64,000 nucleotides of DNA from Crambe crambe (lineage: Eukaryota > Porifera > Demospongiae > Poecilosclerida > Crambeidae). How positions within the stretch are numbered: the stretch's first letter is position 1; each line of letters opens with the position of its first letter. The position numbers were made by a program, and so were the translations under genes. Where the stretch lies: contig OZ004583.1 of NCBI GenBank assembly GCA_963924555.1, positions 5,365,501 to 5,429,500 on the forward strand, read 5' to 3'. The notes beneath the pieces are model-generated. The model was not told the DNA's origin and made no database searches. It worked only from the letters and a program-made list of their open reading frames with translations. Positions 32,508 through 41,115 of the stretch are shown one piece after another.

Positions 32508-33319
32508 TTGTTATTGTTGTTGTTGTTATTGTGCATAAAACTAATGGGCACACTGTGCATGAGCGCTCACACTGCGCATGCGCCCCCAAGACTAAGATAT
32601 CAGATATCAGACAGTGATGGAAGAGGAAGATGATGTTGATTTTGTAGCCCCTCCACGGCGTCATACGACAGGGGAGGTCCTTTAGAAAAATGAAGCTAGC
32701 TGCATAAGCAAGCAATATAATAGTAGCTTTTTGTTACGCTTGATACTTGGCTTGCTATTATCTGTGCTCGGCTGCAAAATCCCTTCATAATACCTTTTAT
32801 AACCTCCATCACTCTCCTTTCATTCCACACAGAATTAAAATCCACCATATCAAGTATCCTTCCAGCCTTGTACAATTCTATCCTCCTCCTCTCTCTTGGA
32901 ACTACCTCCTCGTCCTCATCAACGAGGATGATATCCCTGGTAAAAATCCTGCTGCAGTGCTGGTGGCTGAGTTACTGGTCTGGTATGATGTTTCCTGGGG
33001 ACATACGGGGTCCTCCTTCCTCGGGCTGTAGGAAATCTCCCAGAGAGCTCATTTCTTTATTAAAAGAAATTTTTTCGCAGAAAATAGGGTAGAAGATAGT
33101 CTCGCGAAAGAGTAAACACAGCTAACTTACTCGCAAGTTTCAAGTGAGAGACGGACTCAAAGCTGCAGCTCTCACTGTCCTAGACTGCAGCAACTATCGC
33201 ACGATCTCCCCTGTCGTACGACGCCGTAGAGGGGCTACAAAATCATCATCATCATGGGCCTGGGACACATGCGCAGTGTGTCCATTAGTTTTATGCACAA
33301 TAACAACAACAATAACAAG
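32508..33319. repeat. Inverted duplication with 524-bp spacer
   Basis: The left arm 32508-32678 and right arm 33203-33319 are reverse complements. They share ATTGTGCATAAAACTAATGG, CACTGCGCATG and TTTTGTAGCCCCTC...CGACAGGGGAG. Each arm encodes, facing inward, a short acidic peptide: DDVDFVAPPRRHTTGE on plus from ATG 32618, and DDDDFVAPLRRRTTGE on minus. They therefore look like two head-to-head copies of a gene's first exon and its 5' region. Arm identity is lower between 32570 and 32640. Confidence 0.8.
32696..32936 (-). CDS. Possible terminal exon within the inverted duplication
   Basis: After a TTTTTACCAG acceptor the minus strand reads DIILVDEDEEVVPRERRRIE, then LYKAGRILDMVDFNSVWNER, and stops at 32696. 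Composition and the spacing of hydrophobic residues are protein-like. It follows the right-arm acidic exon on the same strand, so the two may belong to one gene. No family is recognised with confidence. Confidence 0.4.
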
Positions 33320-33349
33320 ATACCGAGTTTGCTTTCGTGCTTGACTTTG

Positions 33350-33600
33350 ACCCTTTATGGACGCCCCTTGGACTCCTATGATTGGACTGAGATTTTATGA
33401 TACTGCGTGTTGAACTTTGACCTTTTTGAATTTGGACTTGAGACGTGAATTTAGACTTGAGACTGGTGAATTTAGACTTGACACTGGTGAATTTGAACTT
33501 GAACTTTCATTTGGACTTGATACTTTAAATTTGAAGTCAAGACTTGCACAGTTTGCACTTGATACTTAATTTGTACTTAATATTGCAATATTTGATATTT
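33350..33600. repeat. Degenerate minisatellite
   Basis: Variants of GAATTTRGACTTGA...ACT repeat about eight times at 18-25-bp spacing. Confidence 0.7.
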
Positions 33601-34470
33601 TTGTCATGAATGGATTGCCATACCCTTGGTCTTGTTGTCTAGTACAACGATTCCGGATATGACAATATTTTCCTAATGAAATTAACCGGCCCTATGGTAT
33701 AATACCTATTACCTTTAGTTCATAGAGTACAATGAAAAGCACTAAAGTGCTAACCCTCAGCGCACACTGAAAATGCTTAGTTATAGCAAGTATCGATAAT
33801 TATTACAGATATTGAGCAGATAATTGATGAGCAGGAGGTATTTATCATTATTGAGAGTGAGGGTTAATAACCTACCATTTTCTTTATCTGTGTGAATTAA
33901 AGTTATCATTTTAAAAAGAGTATACCATTATCAAAAGAACTTACTTTTTTTAAATTTCTTCTACAATATAGAAGGAAATTTGGTTATGATTATCATTATG
34001 ATGAAAAAGTGCACTTGCTCTTTAACTGTTTAACTTCTTTAGCTTTCTCCTCTGTAGCTATAATGAGCATATTTGTAATTACTGGGCTGCACAGTAGCTA
34101 ATTGTCTGATATTATGAAGCTAGCTACTCTGGACCTATCCTATTAGCTTGCCACTTACCTGAGAAAGAAACTCCCATTTTTATTTTTGTTTTTTATTGTT
34201 TTTGTTTATATGAAAAAATGCTCGGCAATGATTATTGAGCATGCCCGTTCAAGGTGCATGAATAATCCTACATATTTAGCATAAGAATGTGACAACAATC
34301 TGCATTGTAATTTAGATGTGAAATGTCTATCCTCAACCTCAGACTGCAAACTCTAGCAAACAATTGATCGATGTTGCTAAGGAGTTGTTTAGCAGGGATA
34401 AACCTTGATAAGTTAATGCACAGCCTCTGCTAGTATTCTTGATAAGTGATTGTATGTACTCACCATGGCC
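33601..34470. other. No gene seen
   Basis: AT-rich sequence without a sizeable ORF, splice-consistent exon or internal repeat. Confidence 0.5.
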
Positions 34471-34845
34471 TTACCTAAGACTGAATAGGCAACAAAAGCA
34501 AATCAAATAGATCACCATGATTGCTTCACTCGAAATAATCATGATGTTGTCCATGTGGACATGTAATGTAGGGAATGTAAGGAAGTGCTGTATGAACCCA
34601 CCCTCTCTGCATCCATCTGGACTGCAGATGGTACCATCCTTCCTACACCCATACCTACTAGTTCTGCATTCTGACTTGCACCCACACCCCTTCATCAATA
34701 GCCTCACTCTCTGTTGCACCTTCAACATGTTCTCCTCTGAATCCCACTTAATGCTCAGTTTCCCATCTTCCTCTTGTGTCATATAAACTTGAAGCCTCCA
34801 TTCCAGCATCTTCCACATATAGGGGCTCTGGTGAAAAGGGTGCAC
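34471..34845 (-). CDS. CXC-like Cys-rich exon of a transposon-style protein
   Basis: The minus strand reads SIKWDSEENMLKVQQRVRLL and then GCGCKSECRTSRYGCRKDGT with further Cys. WDS-x-EN...RVxLL-x-KGCGCK-x-x-C...RCxCxK is a recurrent zinc-binding block in repetitive sponge and cnidarian proteins (from memory). One expected Cys is Tyr here (TSRYGC), so the zinc site may be impaired. The last 40 codons are hydrophobic and probably read into non-coding sequence. The Pro-rich ORF upstream (34872-35144) may be part of the same gene. Confidence 0.45.
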   Translation of the reverse strand: MHPFHQSPYMWKMLEWRLQVYMTQEEDGKLSIKWDSEENMLKVQQRVRLLMKGCGCKSECRTSRYGCRKDGTICSPDGCREGGFIQHFLTFPTLHVHMDNIMIISSEAIMVIYLICFCCLFSLR

Positions 34846-34871
34846 CTTGCCCTAGTTCCTGCACATCTTGT

Positions 34872-35144
34872 TCACCACGTGGTGCTGCAGGGCGGGTTAA
34901 CACCTGCAGGGTTAGGTGGGTTTGGGTCATCACCTATAGGGTCAGGTGGGTTTCGGTTACTACCTGTAGGGTATTGTCGCCAGGTATCGGGCGGGTCAAC
35001 ACCTGCAGGGTTAGGTGGGTTTGGGTCACCACCTATAGGGTCAGGTGGGTTTCGATTACTACCTGTAGGGTATCGTCGCCAGGTATCACGTGCATCAGTG
35101 GTGGTTTTTTCCATCATATATGCTTTAAGTACAGCTTCCATCAT
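34872..35144 (-). CDS. Pro-rich ORF with 99-bp tandem repeat
   Basis: The ORF starts MMEAVLKAYMMEKTTTDA. It then has two copies of a 33-residue unit (RYPTGSNRNPPDPIG, DPNPPNPAGV), matching a 99-bp DNA duplication at about 34890-35085. The repeat length is a multiple of three and the frame stays open through both copies. It is probably a disordered linker. Confidence 0.4.
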   Translation of the reverse strand: MMEAVLKAYMMEKTTTDARDTWRRYPTGSNRNPPDPIGGDPNPPNPAGVDPPDTWRQYPTGSNRNPPDPIGDDPNPPNPAGVNPPCSTTW

Positions 35145-35304
35145 TGATTGTTGTGATAATTACATAATTTCTTTAATAATTCACTGTGTAATAATAGATT
35201 CACTGTAGAATTAATTGGTTGGGGTTCAGGGTTCAGTTCCACATCCCCAGAGAGTAACAGGATACTAAACATTCTGTCCCGAAAATAAACAAACAACAAA
35301 ACAC

Positions 35305-35344
<40 letters not shown>
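35141..35344 (-). CDS. ORF with a mutated 2A-like motif (retroelement-type leader)
   Basis: The minus strand reads FSILLLSGDVELNPEP at about 35230-35283. Functional 2A-like peptides end D-x-E-x-N-P-G-P and make the ribosome skip a bond. LLLSGDVELNPGP leaders are known at the start of some non-LTR retrotransposon and other ORFs in invertebrates. Here the Gly is Glu (NPEP), which should abolish skipping. About 25 residues follow before a stop. A CA tract directly upstream supplies the odd Val/Cys-rich N-terminus, which is not real coding sequence. Confidence 0.5.

Positions 35345-35346
<2 letters not shown>
35299..35346. repeat. (CA)n microsatellite
   Basis: CA repeats with a few TACA interruptions. 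Confidence 0.95.
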
Positions 35347-35348
<2 letters not shown>

Positions 35349-35408
35349 CTCCTGGTCTATTATCTTCTCTGTGACCTTCGATTCTCTTCAGATCTGTTGT
35401 ATTACCTT

Positions 35409-35606
35409 CTACCAACATGGTTCACAGCTGAAGCACTTGTATTGAGCCATGCTGGCCTGCTGAAGTGGTGAGTCCCTGTTCTTTCCACTACCCTCCTCCA
35501 TGCATAGTCTCAAGTAGCTGTGCAAGAGGTGTTTGACAGCTAGATCATAACTCTTGTTGTTGACCTGCCACTCCCCCTTCCATTCATCAAATCTCTGTGA
35601 GAGCAT
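35409..35606 (-). CDS. Unrecognised 65-codon ORF
   Basis: MLSQRFDEWKGEWQVNNKSY then DLAVKHLLHSYLRLCMEEGS looks protein-like, with two helices and Trp residues. It lies upstream of the 2A-like ORF on the same strand. The family is unknown. Confidence 0.3.
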   Translation of the reverse strand: MLSQRFDEWKGEWQVNNKSYDLAVKHLLHSYLRLCMEEGSGKNRDSPLQQASMAQYKCFSCEPCW

Positions 35607-36222
35607 CTATTTAAGACGATAATCCAATTCTGCTTGCACCTCCGCAATAATGTAGTTAGGTTGTTTTATTTATTTATTTTGATTTTGGTGAATTCTCTAG
35701 TTTCTTCACTCCTGATTTCACCCAATTCACTCGTAAAGTAGCATAGAGATAATGTTAAGAATTTTGAACCATTCTTAAATAAGTTTGTCTCTTTAATTTT
35801 ACTCAAATGCCATCTTAGCAGCCATATTCAAGAAATAGCTGAAGTCTATATTATCCCCATAGAGATGACTTTTTCTAAGGAAGTGTCACAAAGTTTTAAT
35901 TCTTATTTTTTCCATGCCTGGACAGTGGGTTGGACAATGGCTTGGACACTCTGACGGACAACCTCTTTGGCCAGCACAACCATCTTCCACTAAAAAGGTA
36001 AAGTGGGCAGCAATATTTTCATGTTGAAATTCGTTTAGCTTGATAAATCAAAAAAAAAAAAATTGTATCTGCTGAGATAACAAATTCGAATCTCACCTCA
36101 CCAGGGCTCAAGAGATTTTCCACTGCCTCTTTTAGTGAATTATATAGGAATAACTTGTCGGAAAACAATGAAATAGATGAAAACTTTGGATAATTATTAA
36201 TGAAATTTTGTCCTAAAAGATA

Positions 36223-36247
36223 GGGTAGAGTAACTATATCCTGGACA
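36223..36247. repeat. Left terminal inverted repeat of the pogo-like element
   Basis: It begins GGGTAGAGTAAC and ends ATCCTGGACA, preceded by TA (36221-36222). It matches the right end at 23 of 25 positions. Confidence 0.9.
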
Positions 36248-36508
36248 CTTAAGAAACAAACCTGTATAGATATGAAGTAGCTTATGCCTACTCCACTATT
36301 TATGAATGATGAAATCAACTAACTATATAAGTAACAATTTTTCGGGGAAAAACTAGTTTTGAACCAATTGGTGGACAGTGACACCAATTTTTATATAGCC
36401 ACCCCCATTTCCAATTAATGGACAAATTTTCCAATAATTGTACATTAACTTTAATGGTCAAAAAAAACAAGATAATGTCACAATTGCAATAATGCCAGAA
36501 TTTCAGTC

Positions 36509-37080
36509 TCAAGACACAAGAAAAGAGTTAACCTCAAAACCACAACCCCCCCCACAAAACCACAACTGTATCTCACAGTCAGCACAAAACCAGATATCCA
36601 GATCTTTTGGAGCTGTGACAGCAACATGATACCATTTATTGCAGGAATCACATGCAATCCAGTTGCCTTCTGTTGTCGTTTCACATACTGTACACTGGTA
36701 GTCATCACTATTATTGGATATGGAAAGAGCCGCCACCATTTCTTTCCTGGCTTGTCATTAGTAAAAGGATTAGGGCGATTACCAGCCTTCATAAGCTTTT
36801 GTACCATTTCAAGCAATTGGTCTTTTGTCCGGCCATATCCTATCTCGCTCATGTGAAGGGCATAATCAAGTAGCTTTTTCTCCTCTCCTGGTGTCAAAAT
36901 TGTTGCAGGACCAGGCTTTTTACCAATAACAGATTTCCCTGTAAGATAAGTAGAGATGGTACTCTTCGGAATACCATATCTGCCGGCAGCTTCCCTCAGT
37001 GACAAATTCTCCTCATGTACTGCATTAAGAGCAGCTTCCAGGTCCTCTTGTGACCATTTATGCCTAGGCTTGGCGGCCAT
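36509..37080 (-). pseudogene. Pogo-like DNA-binding region fused to PHD-like finger, DDE core deleted
   Basis: ATG at 37078-37080. Residues 6-45 (HKWSQEDLEAALNAVHEENL...) form a psq/CENP-B-type HTH with KSTISTYLTGK as the recognition segment. Residues 55-120 (TPGEEKKLLDYALHMSEIGY... to GKKWW) match the second HTH. After WWRLF the reading frame changes near 36735, and the other frame gives YQCTVC, IACDSCNKWYHV and WFCADC, a C4HC3-type PHD finger near the C-terminus of some pogo transposases. The Cys after WYH is replaced (WYHVAV), so one zinc ligand is lost. About 250-300 residues of catalytic DDE domain are absent. This is an internal-deletion derivative. Confidence 0.8.
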
Positions 37081-37517
37081 CACAAGAAACAGCAAGTTAC
37101 CTATGTACATAACATGAAAATATTTGTCCAGTATTTGGGAACAATACTATGCCAGAAAAAGTTGCTATAACACTAATTAAAATCATAGTTACCTAGAAAT
37201 TTATGACTGCTCTGATAGAGGATAAAATTGGCTCCAAGTTGGTACTAAATATGTCCAAGTTCAACTTTGTGTTCTTCGTTTAATAGGTGGTTAAAATATA
37301 CCGAGACCCTAATCACAGGCCTAGGTACTTAAAAGTTTACCAGACCTACCTTCAAGAAAGTAGCGCTGTCCGGGCAACTAACGGGTGCTAACAGTCAACA
37401 GTACCGTGATCTTTAGAGCAGCTATACCTGGGCAAATTGGCGCGAAAATGAACAGGTGCACTGGCGCCTCAAGATTGCCACGTGATAATAAAGTGCTGAC
37501 TGGCCACTAATTAGATC

Positions 37518-37542
37518 TGTCCAGGATGTGGTTACTCTACCC
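37518..37542. repeat. Right terminal inverted repeat of the pogo-like element
   Basis: Begins TGTCCAGGAT and ends GTTACTCTACCC, followed by TA (37543-37544). Confidence 0.9.
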
Positions 37543-37876
37543 TATGTGATTAAAAAAGGGTGTCCTTTAATTAGATTGATATGGATGAGGGGCTTTGTAA
37601 AAGGTGTGTATGCTTGAATATGCTCATAGAAGCTCTCAAGAGCAGTCACAATGGAAACACAACGACATACAGAGCTCGACAATTCACCATTCTGACATGG
37701 GACTGAAGCGGGGTGCTGCCACAGGGTTTGGGTTCTTCACTGTCTACTGAGCTGCCTTTCTTTGCCATGACTGACTACTGTTGAAATATGATAACCAATC
37801 AATGGGATAATAAATTGCTTGAGATCTTACAATTAAATCCACAAGAGCAGCAAAATTTGTGGTATGGGGAATATGA

Positions 37877-38287
37877 TTACGTGCAAGGAAGTGAGTACAT
37901 CGCAGAAGTGCCATTAATTCCCTTCCTATTTTTTATCCTCTGCTCTTCTACGACACTCTGCAGTTGCTGTAAAATAGATCCCTCTTTGGCTGCTAGCAGT
38001 TCAGCTTCAGAATATCGCACATGAGCATCACTCTTGGCATTGGCACGCATCTTCTCTACTGCTTTTTCCCAATTTTTGAAGGGCTTCGTAATCCATGCTC
38101 ACCTGTCTTCTAAGAAGAATGCTAATCCCTCTTACAAGTTTTGCAAAATGCTCCTTGGTAATTCTCATCATATACCGGCCAAAGAAAATTCCCACTTCTT
38201 ATTGTACTTTCGCTGGCCTGACTTAGCTCTGTACTTTGATTTCGCTCTGTAGTTAGCCGTTCAGTTTGAGTTGGTGCTACTTTTTCC
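37877..38287 (-). pseudogene. hAT-like transposase N-terminal zinc-finger fragment, frameshifted
   Basis: From an acceptor at 38288 the minus strand reads NFLWPVYDENYQGAFCKTCK. In another frame, after about 38120, it gives AWITKPFKNWEKAVEKMRAN, AKSDAHVRYSEAELLAAKEG and IKNRKGINGTSAMYSLP. W-P...F-C-x-x-C, then W-x-x-x-P-F-x-N-W-x-x-A and a later SDAH is the TTF-type zinc finger at the start of hAT-family transposases. The final His/Cys spacing is preserved. The sequence stops at TAA (37877). RNase-H-like and dimerisation regions are absent. A frame break and truncation make it a relic. Confidence 0.65.
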
Positions 38288-38806
38288 CTGAGGACTAGAC
38301 CTACGTAAAGAAACACAAAATATTCCATCTTTAGTGGTAAAATTTCATCTGTTAAAAATCTGTACTGGAGAGAAAACAACCTATACAGTCACAGGTAGTA
38401 GTTAACCAGTGTTTAACTCACCAACAGATATTTGCTTGATACAGTTGGCCTGATATAGTACCCCCGTCCTGTTATCTGTCATCAATACCTGTGGCCATTA
38501 TAAATAACTTGAAGGGAAGGTTAGTGGCACTTCACAGCCCTTCTACATATGAACTAGATCTCAAATGTTTGGCTGGGGACTTGTCAAACCACTCTCAAGC
38601 CCAATTATATGAGTGACCATTGGGTCGGGACAGAGATATGGATGGCTCAAGTTGTAAATAAGGTCTATTATTGTAAACATAGGACTGCCAGTGTTTGCTA
38701 CTAAATAGTATGGCCACCTATGGGCCTTCTAACTCTTGTTAGAGAGAGGAATAAGGTAGAATCCTAGAAATTAATCCTTCTACAAGTTAAGTACATAGGA
38801 TTTTAA

Positions 38807-39268
38807 TTGATGTTTGCTGACCTCGTAATGCATCCAGAAAAAGGAGCACCAACTAGCTTCCTAGAAATCTTGTTACAGCTCCCAAAGGGCTCCAACTCAG
38901 TACCCTTCGATAAGCCTGATAAACTTCTGATTTTATTTAGCGGTGTAGTAGTATGCATAGAGCGGCATATTTCATGCTTTACTGGGCCGATTTCCTTGCT
39001 TCTTCTTGGAAAAATCAAGAACAGGCCTATGTCAAATTTTTGCAACAGTCTAATAATGTTACTGTCATTTCCCATAGCGAACATTGGCCAGCATCTGATT
39101 CCGTGGACCGATGGAGATAGGAAGGGGGAGAATATTGCAGATGAAATAGTTCATCATGGAGGTAGGCTCTATTTCGAAATTGCCCCGGAAGCAATAATTG
39201 GATTACGTGTGGACTTTAACCTCCAGCTCCACCTCATAAGTATGCGTGCATGCGGAAAGTTGCAATAG
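38807..39268 (+). CDS. Long unassigned ORF, opposite frames also open
   Basis: A 153-codon plus-strand frame with hydrophobic blocks (DKLLILFSGVVVCIERHISC) overlaps a 93-codon minus-strand frame (38803-39084, FDIGLFLIFPRRSKEIGPVK). Only one can be real. The region is less AT-rich than its neighbours, which suggests former coding sequence. Neither product is recognised. Confidence 0.25.
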   Translation: MMFADLVMHPEKGAPTSFLEILLQLPKGSNSVPFDKPDKLLILFSGVVVCIERHISCFTGPISLLLLGKIKNRPMSNFCNSLIMLLSFPIANIGQHLIPWTDGDRKGENIADEIVHHGGRLYFEIAPEAIIGLRVDFNLQLHLISMRACGKLQ

Positions 39269-39372
39269 GGAACTGTTCCATAGAATAGTGAGGCCCTTTT
39301 TTTTTTTTGCTCTAAGCTAACACTATCAGAAGACAATGGCTCATCATTGCCACACTACTTAGTCATTTAAAA

Positions 39373-39609
39373 CTAAAATCCCTCCTGGTCTTTGTTTCGT
39401 TGGAGTTTCAAGGCTGCCTGGACTTTCCCCTCTTTCATGAGCCCCATCAAGTTCACCCCAAATAAAGCACACCTGATCAGCTGGTGGATTGCAGAAGCCT
39501 GAAGTTGAGATGAAGTAGAGGCAGTGATTTTCTGAGATGAATCGAGAATGATATCGTTTGAGTTAGCTGGAGTAGGGGACGGGTTGCCACATTGTGACTG
39601 TATCATCAA
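39373..39609 (-). CDS. Short Ser/Gln-rich ORF
   Basis: A disordered N-terminus (Pro/Asn/Ser) is followed by a helix (AIHQLIRCALFGVNLMGLMK) and KVQAALKLQRNKDQ. It is protein-like but unrecognised. Confidence 0.25.
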   Translation of the reverse strand: MMIQSQCGNPSPTPANSNDIILDSSQKITASTSSQLQASAIHQLIRCALFGVNLMGLMKEGKVQAALKLQRNKDQEGF

Positions 39610-39899
39610 TGGTGAGGAAACATTAGACCCTGAAGCCCAACTGTCCTGAAACGTCCGGGACAGTCCCCGCCACTATTGGAAGCTACTTGCAGCACTGCAG
39701 TAGTTTGTTTACTGTCCAGTTAGTTAATGAAAACTATATTATACAGTAATACAAATATTATATATCCCACCTAATACATTTACTCCCATAGAGAAAAGTG
39801 CTCTTACTGTCATAAATTCCCTCCCTTAGGGTAAAGTGCGTTATGACTCATAAACACACTGTTCCCCAGGCTATGAATAACAACAGTTTTAGGTTTTCT

Positions 39900-40137
39900 G
39901 AAGCTGACTGTTGGAAGAAGATGATAGTGAAGATAATCTATGAGATAATGATCAGATAACATTGTCATTACCTAGCTATTACTAAAGAGTTTATTTCTGT
40001 CTCTGGGTAGTTTATAGCTGACTGTTGGAAGAAGATGATTATGAAGTTAACGATCAGTCTATAACATTGTCATTAACTATTACTAAAGAATCTATTTCTG
40101 TCTCTGGGTAGTTTATAGCTGATTGTTGGAAAATGAA
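39900..40137. repeat. Tandem duplication, about 116-bp unit
   Basis: GCTGACTGTTGGAAGAAGAT, ATAACATTGTCATTA and CTGTCTCTGGGTAGTTTATA recur in order, with a third partial unit at 40119. Confidence 0.85.
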
Positions 40138-40506
40138 GAAGTCCTCTGGTGCTGGGTCACAAGGAAACTTCTTTTCTTTTTTTTTTGCAATTTTCCACAA
40201 GAAGAAATCATTTCTAAGGCCCATTGGTATTTGGCATCATACCTTCCACTAGCTTCGCTGTCGCTAGCAAACACAAAACGTGGGTGGAGGAACTCGTTAA
40301 TAGCTGGGTGTGGTGGGCATGGGAGGAGCCTCGTAGTTCGTAGTCTTGCTTGAGAGCACGAGGCTAGAGTTGGCGTCTGAACAACGGCACATCACAGGAC
40401 AGGGACAAGCCATGGCAGGAGTTTTCGTTTTATTTCGTAACTAAGGGGTAGCTACGCTCTAGCTACAGACCGACCAATGAAATCGTGCGCCCTGGGGATA
40501 TATAAC

Positions 40507-40621
40507 AGTTAGAACACGGTAGTCCTGGTGATTATGGCCAAATAAACAACCTTATCCTCGGGCTGCGCCCTCGGATTCGGTTGTTTATTGGCCATAATCA
40601 CCAGACTACCGTGTTCTAACT
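40507..40621. repeat. Hairpin-forming inverted repeat with nested loop hairpin
   Basis: Arms 40507-40551 and 40579-40621 are nearly perfect complements (AGTTAGAACACGGTAGT; GATTATGGCCAAATAAACAA) apart from two single-base differences. The 27-base loop holds CCTCGGGCTGCGCCCTCGG, itself able to pair. It lies next to the 3' end of the Cys-rich ORF. Confidence 0.9.
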
Positions 40622-40655
40622 ATTACATACATTATATACAGTAATATATAAGGAA

Positions 40656-40908
40656 TTATACAGTAAGCTCTTGAGTCCTTTCTTGTTTCCAAGGCGGATG
40701 AAAGGTGGAGGATGAAGGCTGCTGAGACAGGATTGTCGTTGAAGGTGCAGTGGTAACAGATACAGTGGTTTGAAGTGTTGCTGGTGCTCCCGACAGTGTT
40801 CTGGCAATTGCCCAACCTGCTAGGTAAACAGCCTACACACTGGTTACCGGCCTTTACGCAGGCACAGCCTCTACATCGTCCTGTTTTATTGCACTTACAA
40901 CACGCCAT
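40656..40908 (-). pseudogene. Cys-rich N-terminal domain, transposon-associated type
   Basis: ATG at 40906-40908. MACCKCNKTGRCRGCACVKA followed by CVGCLPSRLGNCQN gives nine Cys in 35 residues, a zinc-cluster pattern (K-C-x-x-x-G-x-C-x-x-C-x-C-x-K-A...C-x-x-C-x-P-x-R-x-G-x-C) found at the start of repetitive sponge and cnidarian proteins. Around 40797 a one-base shift gives a more plausible Thr/Ser/Pro-rich continuation (APATLQTTVSVTTAPSTT) to a stop at 40656. No larger domain follows, so it is truncated. Confidence 0.5.
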
Positions 40909-41115
40909 GGTTCACGTCACTCTTTTTTCTCTTTCCATTCATTTTTAATATTATAATCAGCTTCTTTGATTCTCCAATGTGTTTGCCAAAAAATGGGTAT
41001 ACAATTACAGGATACTTTGTGTCTGACAAAATCTTTATAATGACCAATCAGATTGAACGTCTTATTTTTAGCTCTGGGCTTAAGTTTGTCTCTTCACCTT
41101 GTCAAGTCACTACAT

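Larger units (their letters stand above)
36223..37542 (-). mobile_element. Non-autonomous pogo/Tigger-like DNA transposon, 1,320 bp
   Basis: The 25-bp terminal inverted repeats (36223-36247 and 37518-37542) differ at two positions and are flanked by TA on both sides, as expected for Tc1/mariner-superfamily insertion. The interior carries a pogo-type DNA-binding domain and a PHD-like finger but no DDE catalytic domain. It could move only with a transposase supplied in trans. The intact pogo ORF at 63128 is from a clearly different subfamily by sequence. Confidence 0.9.
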
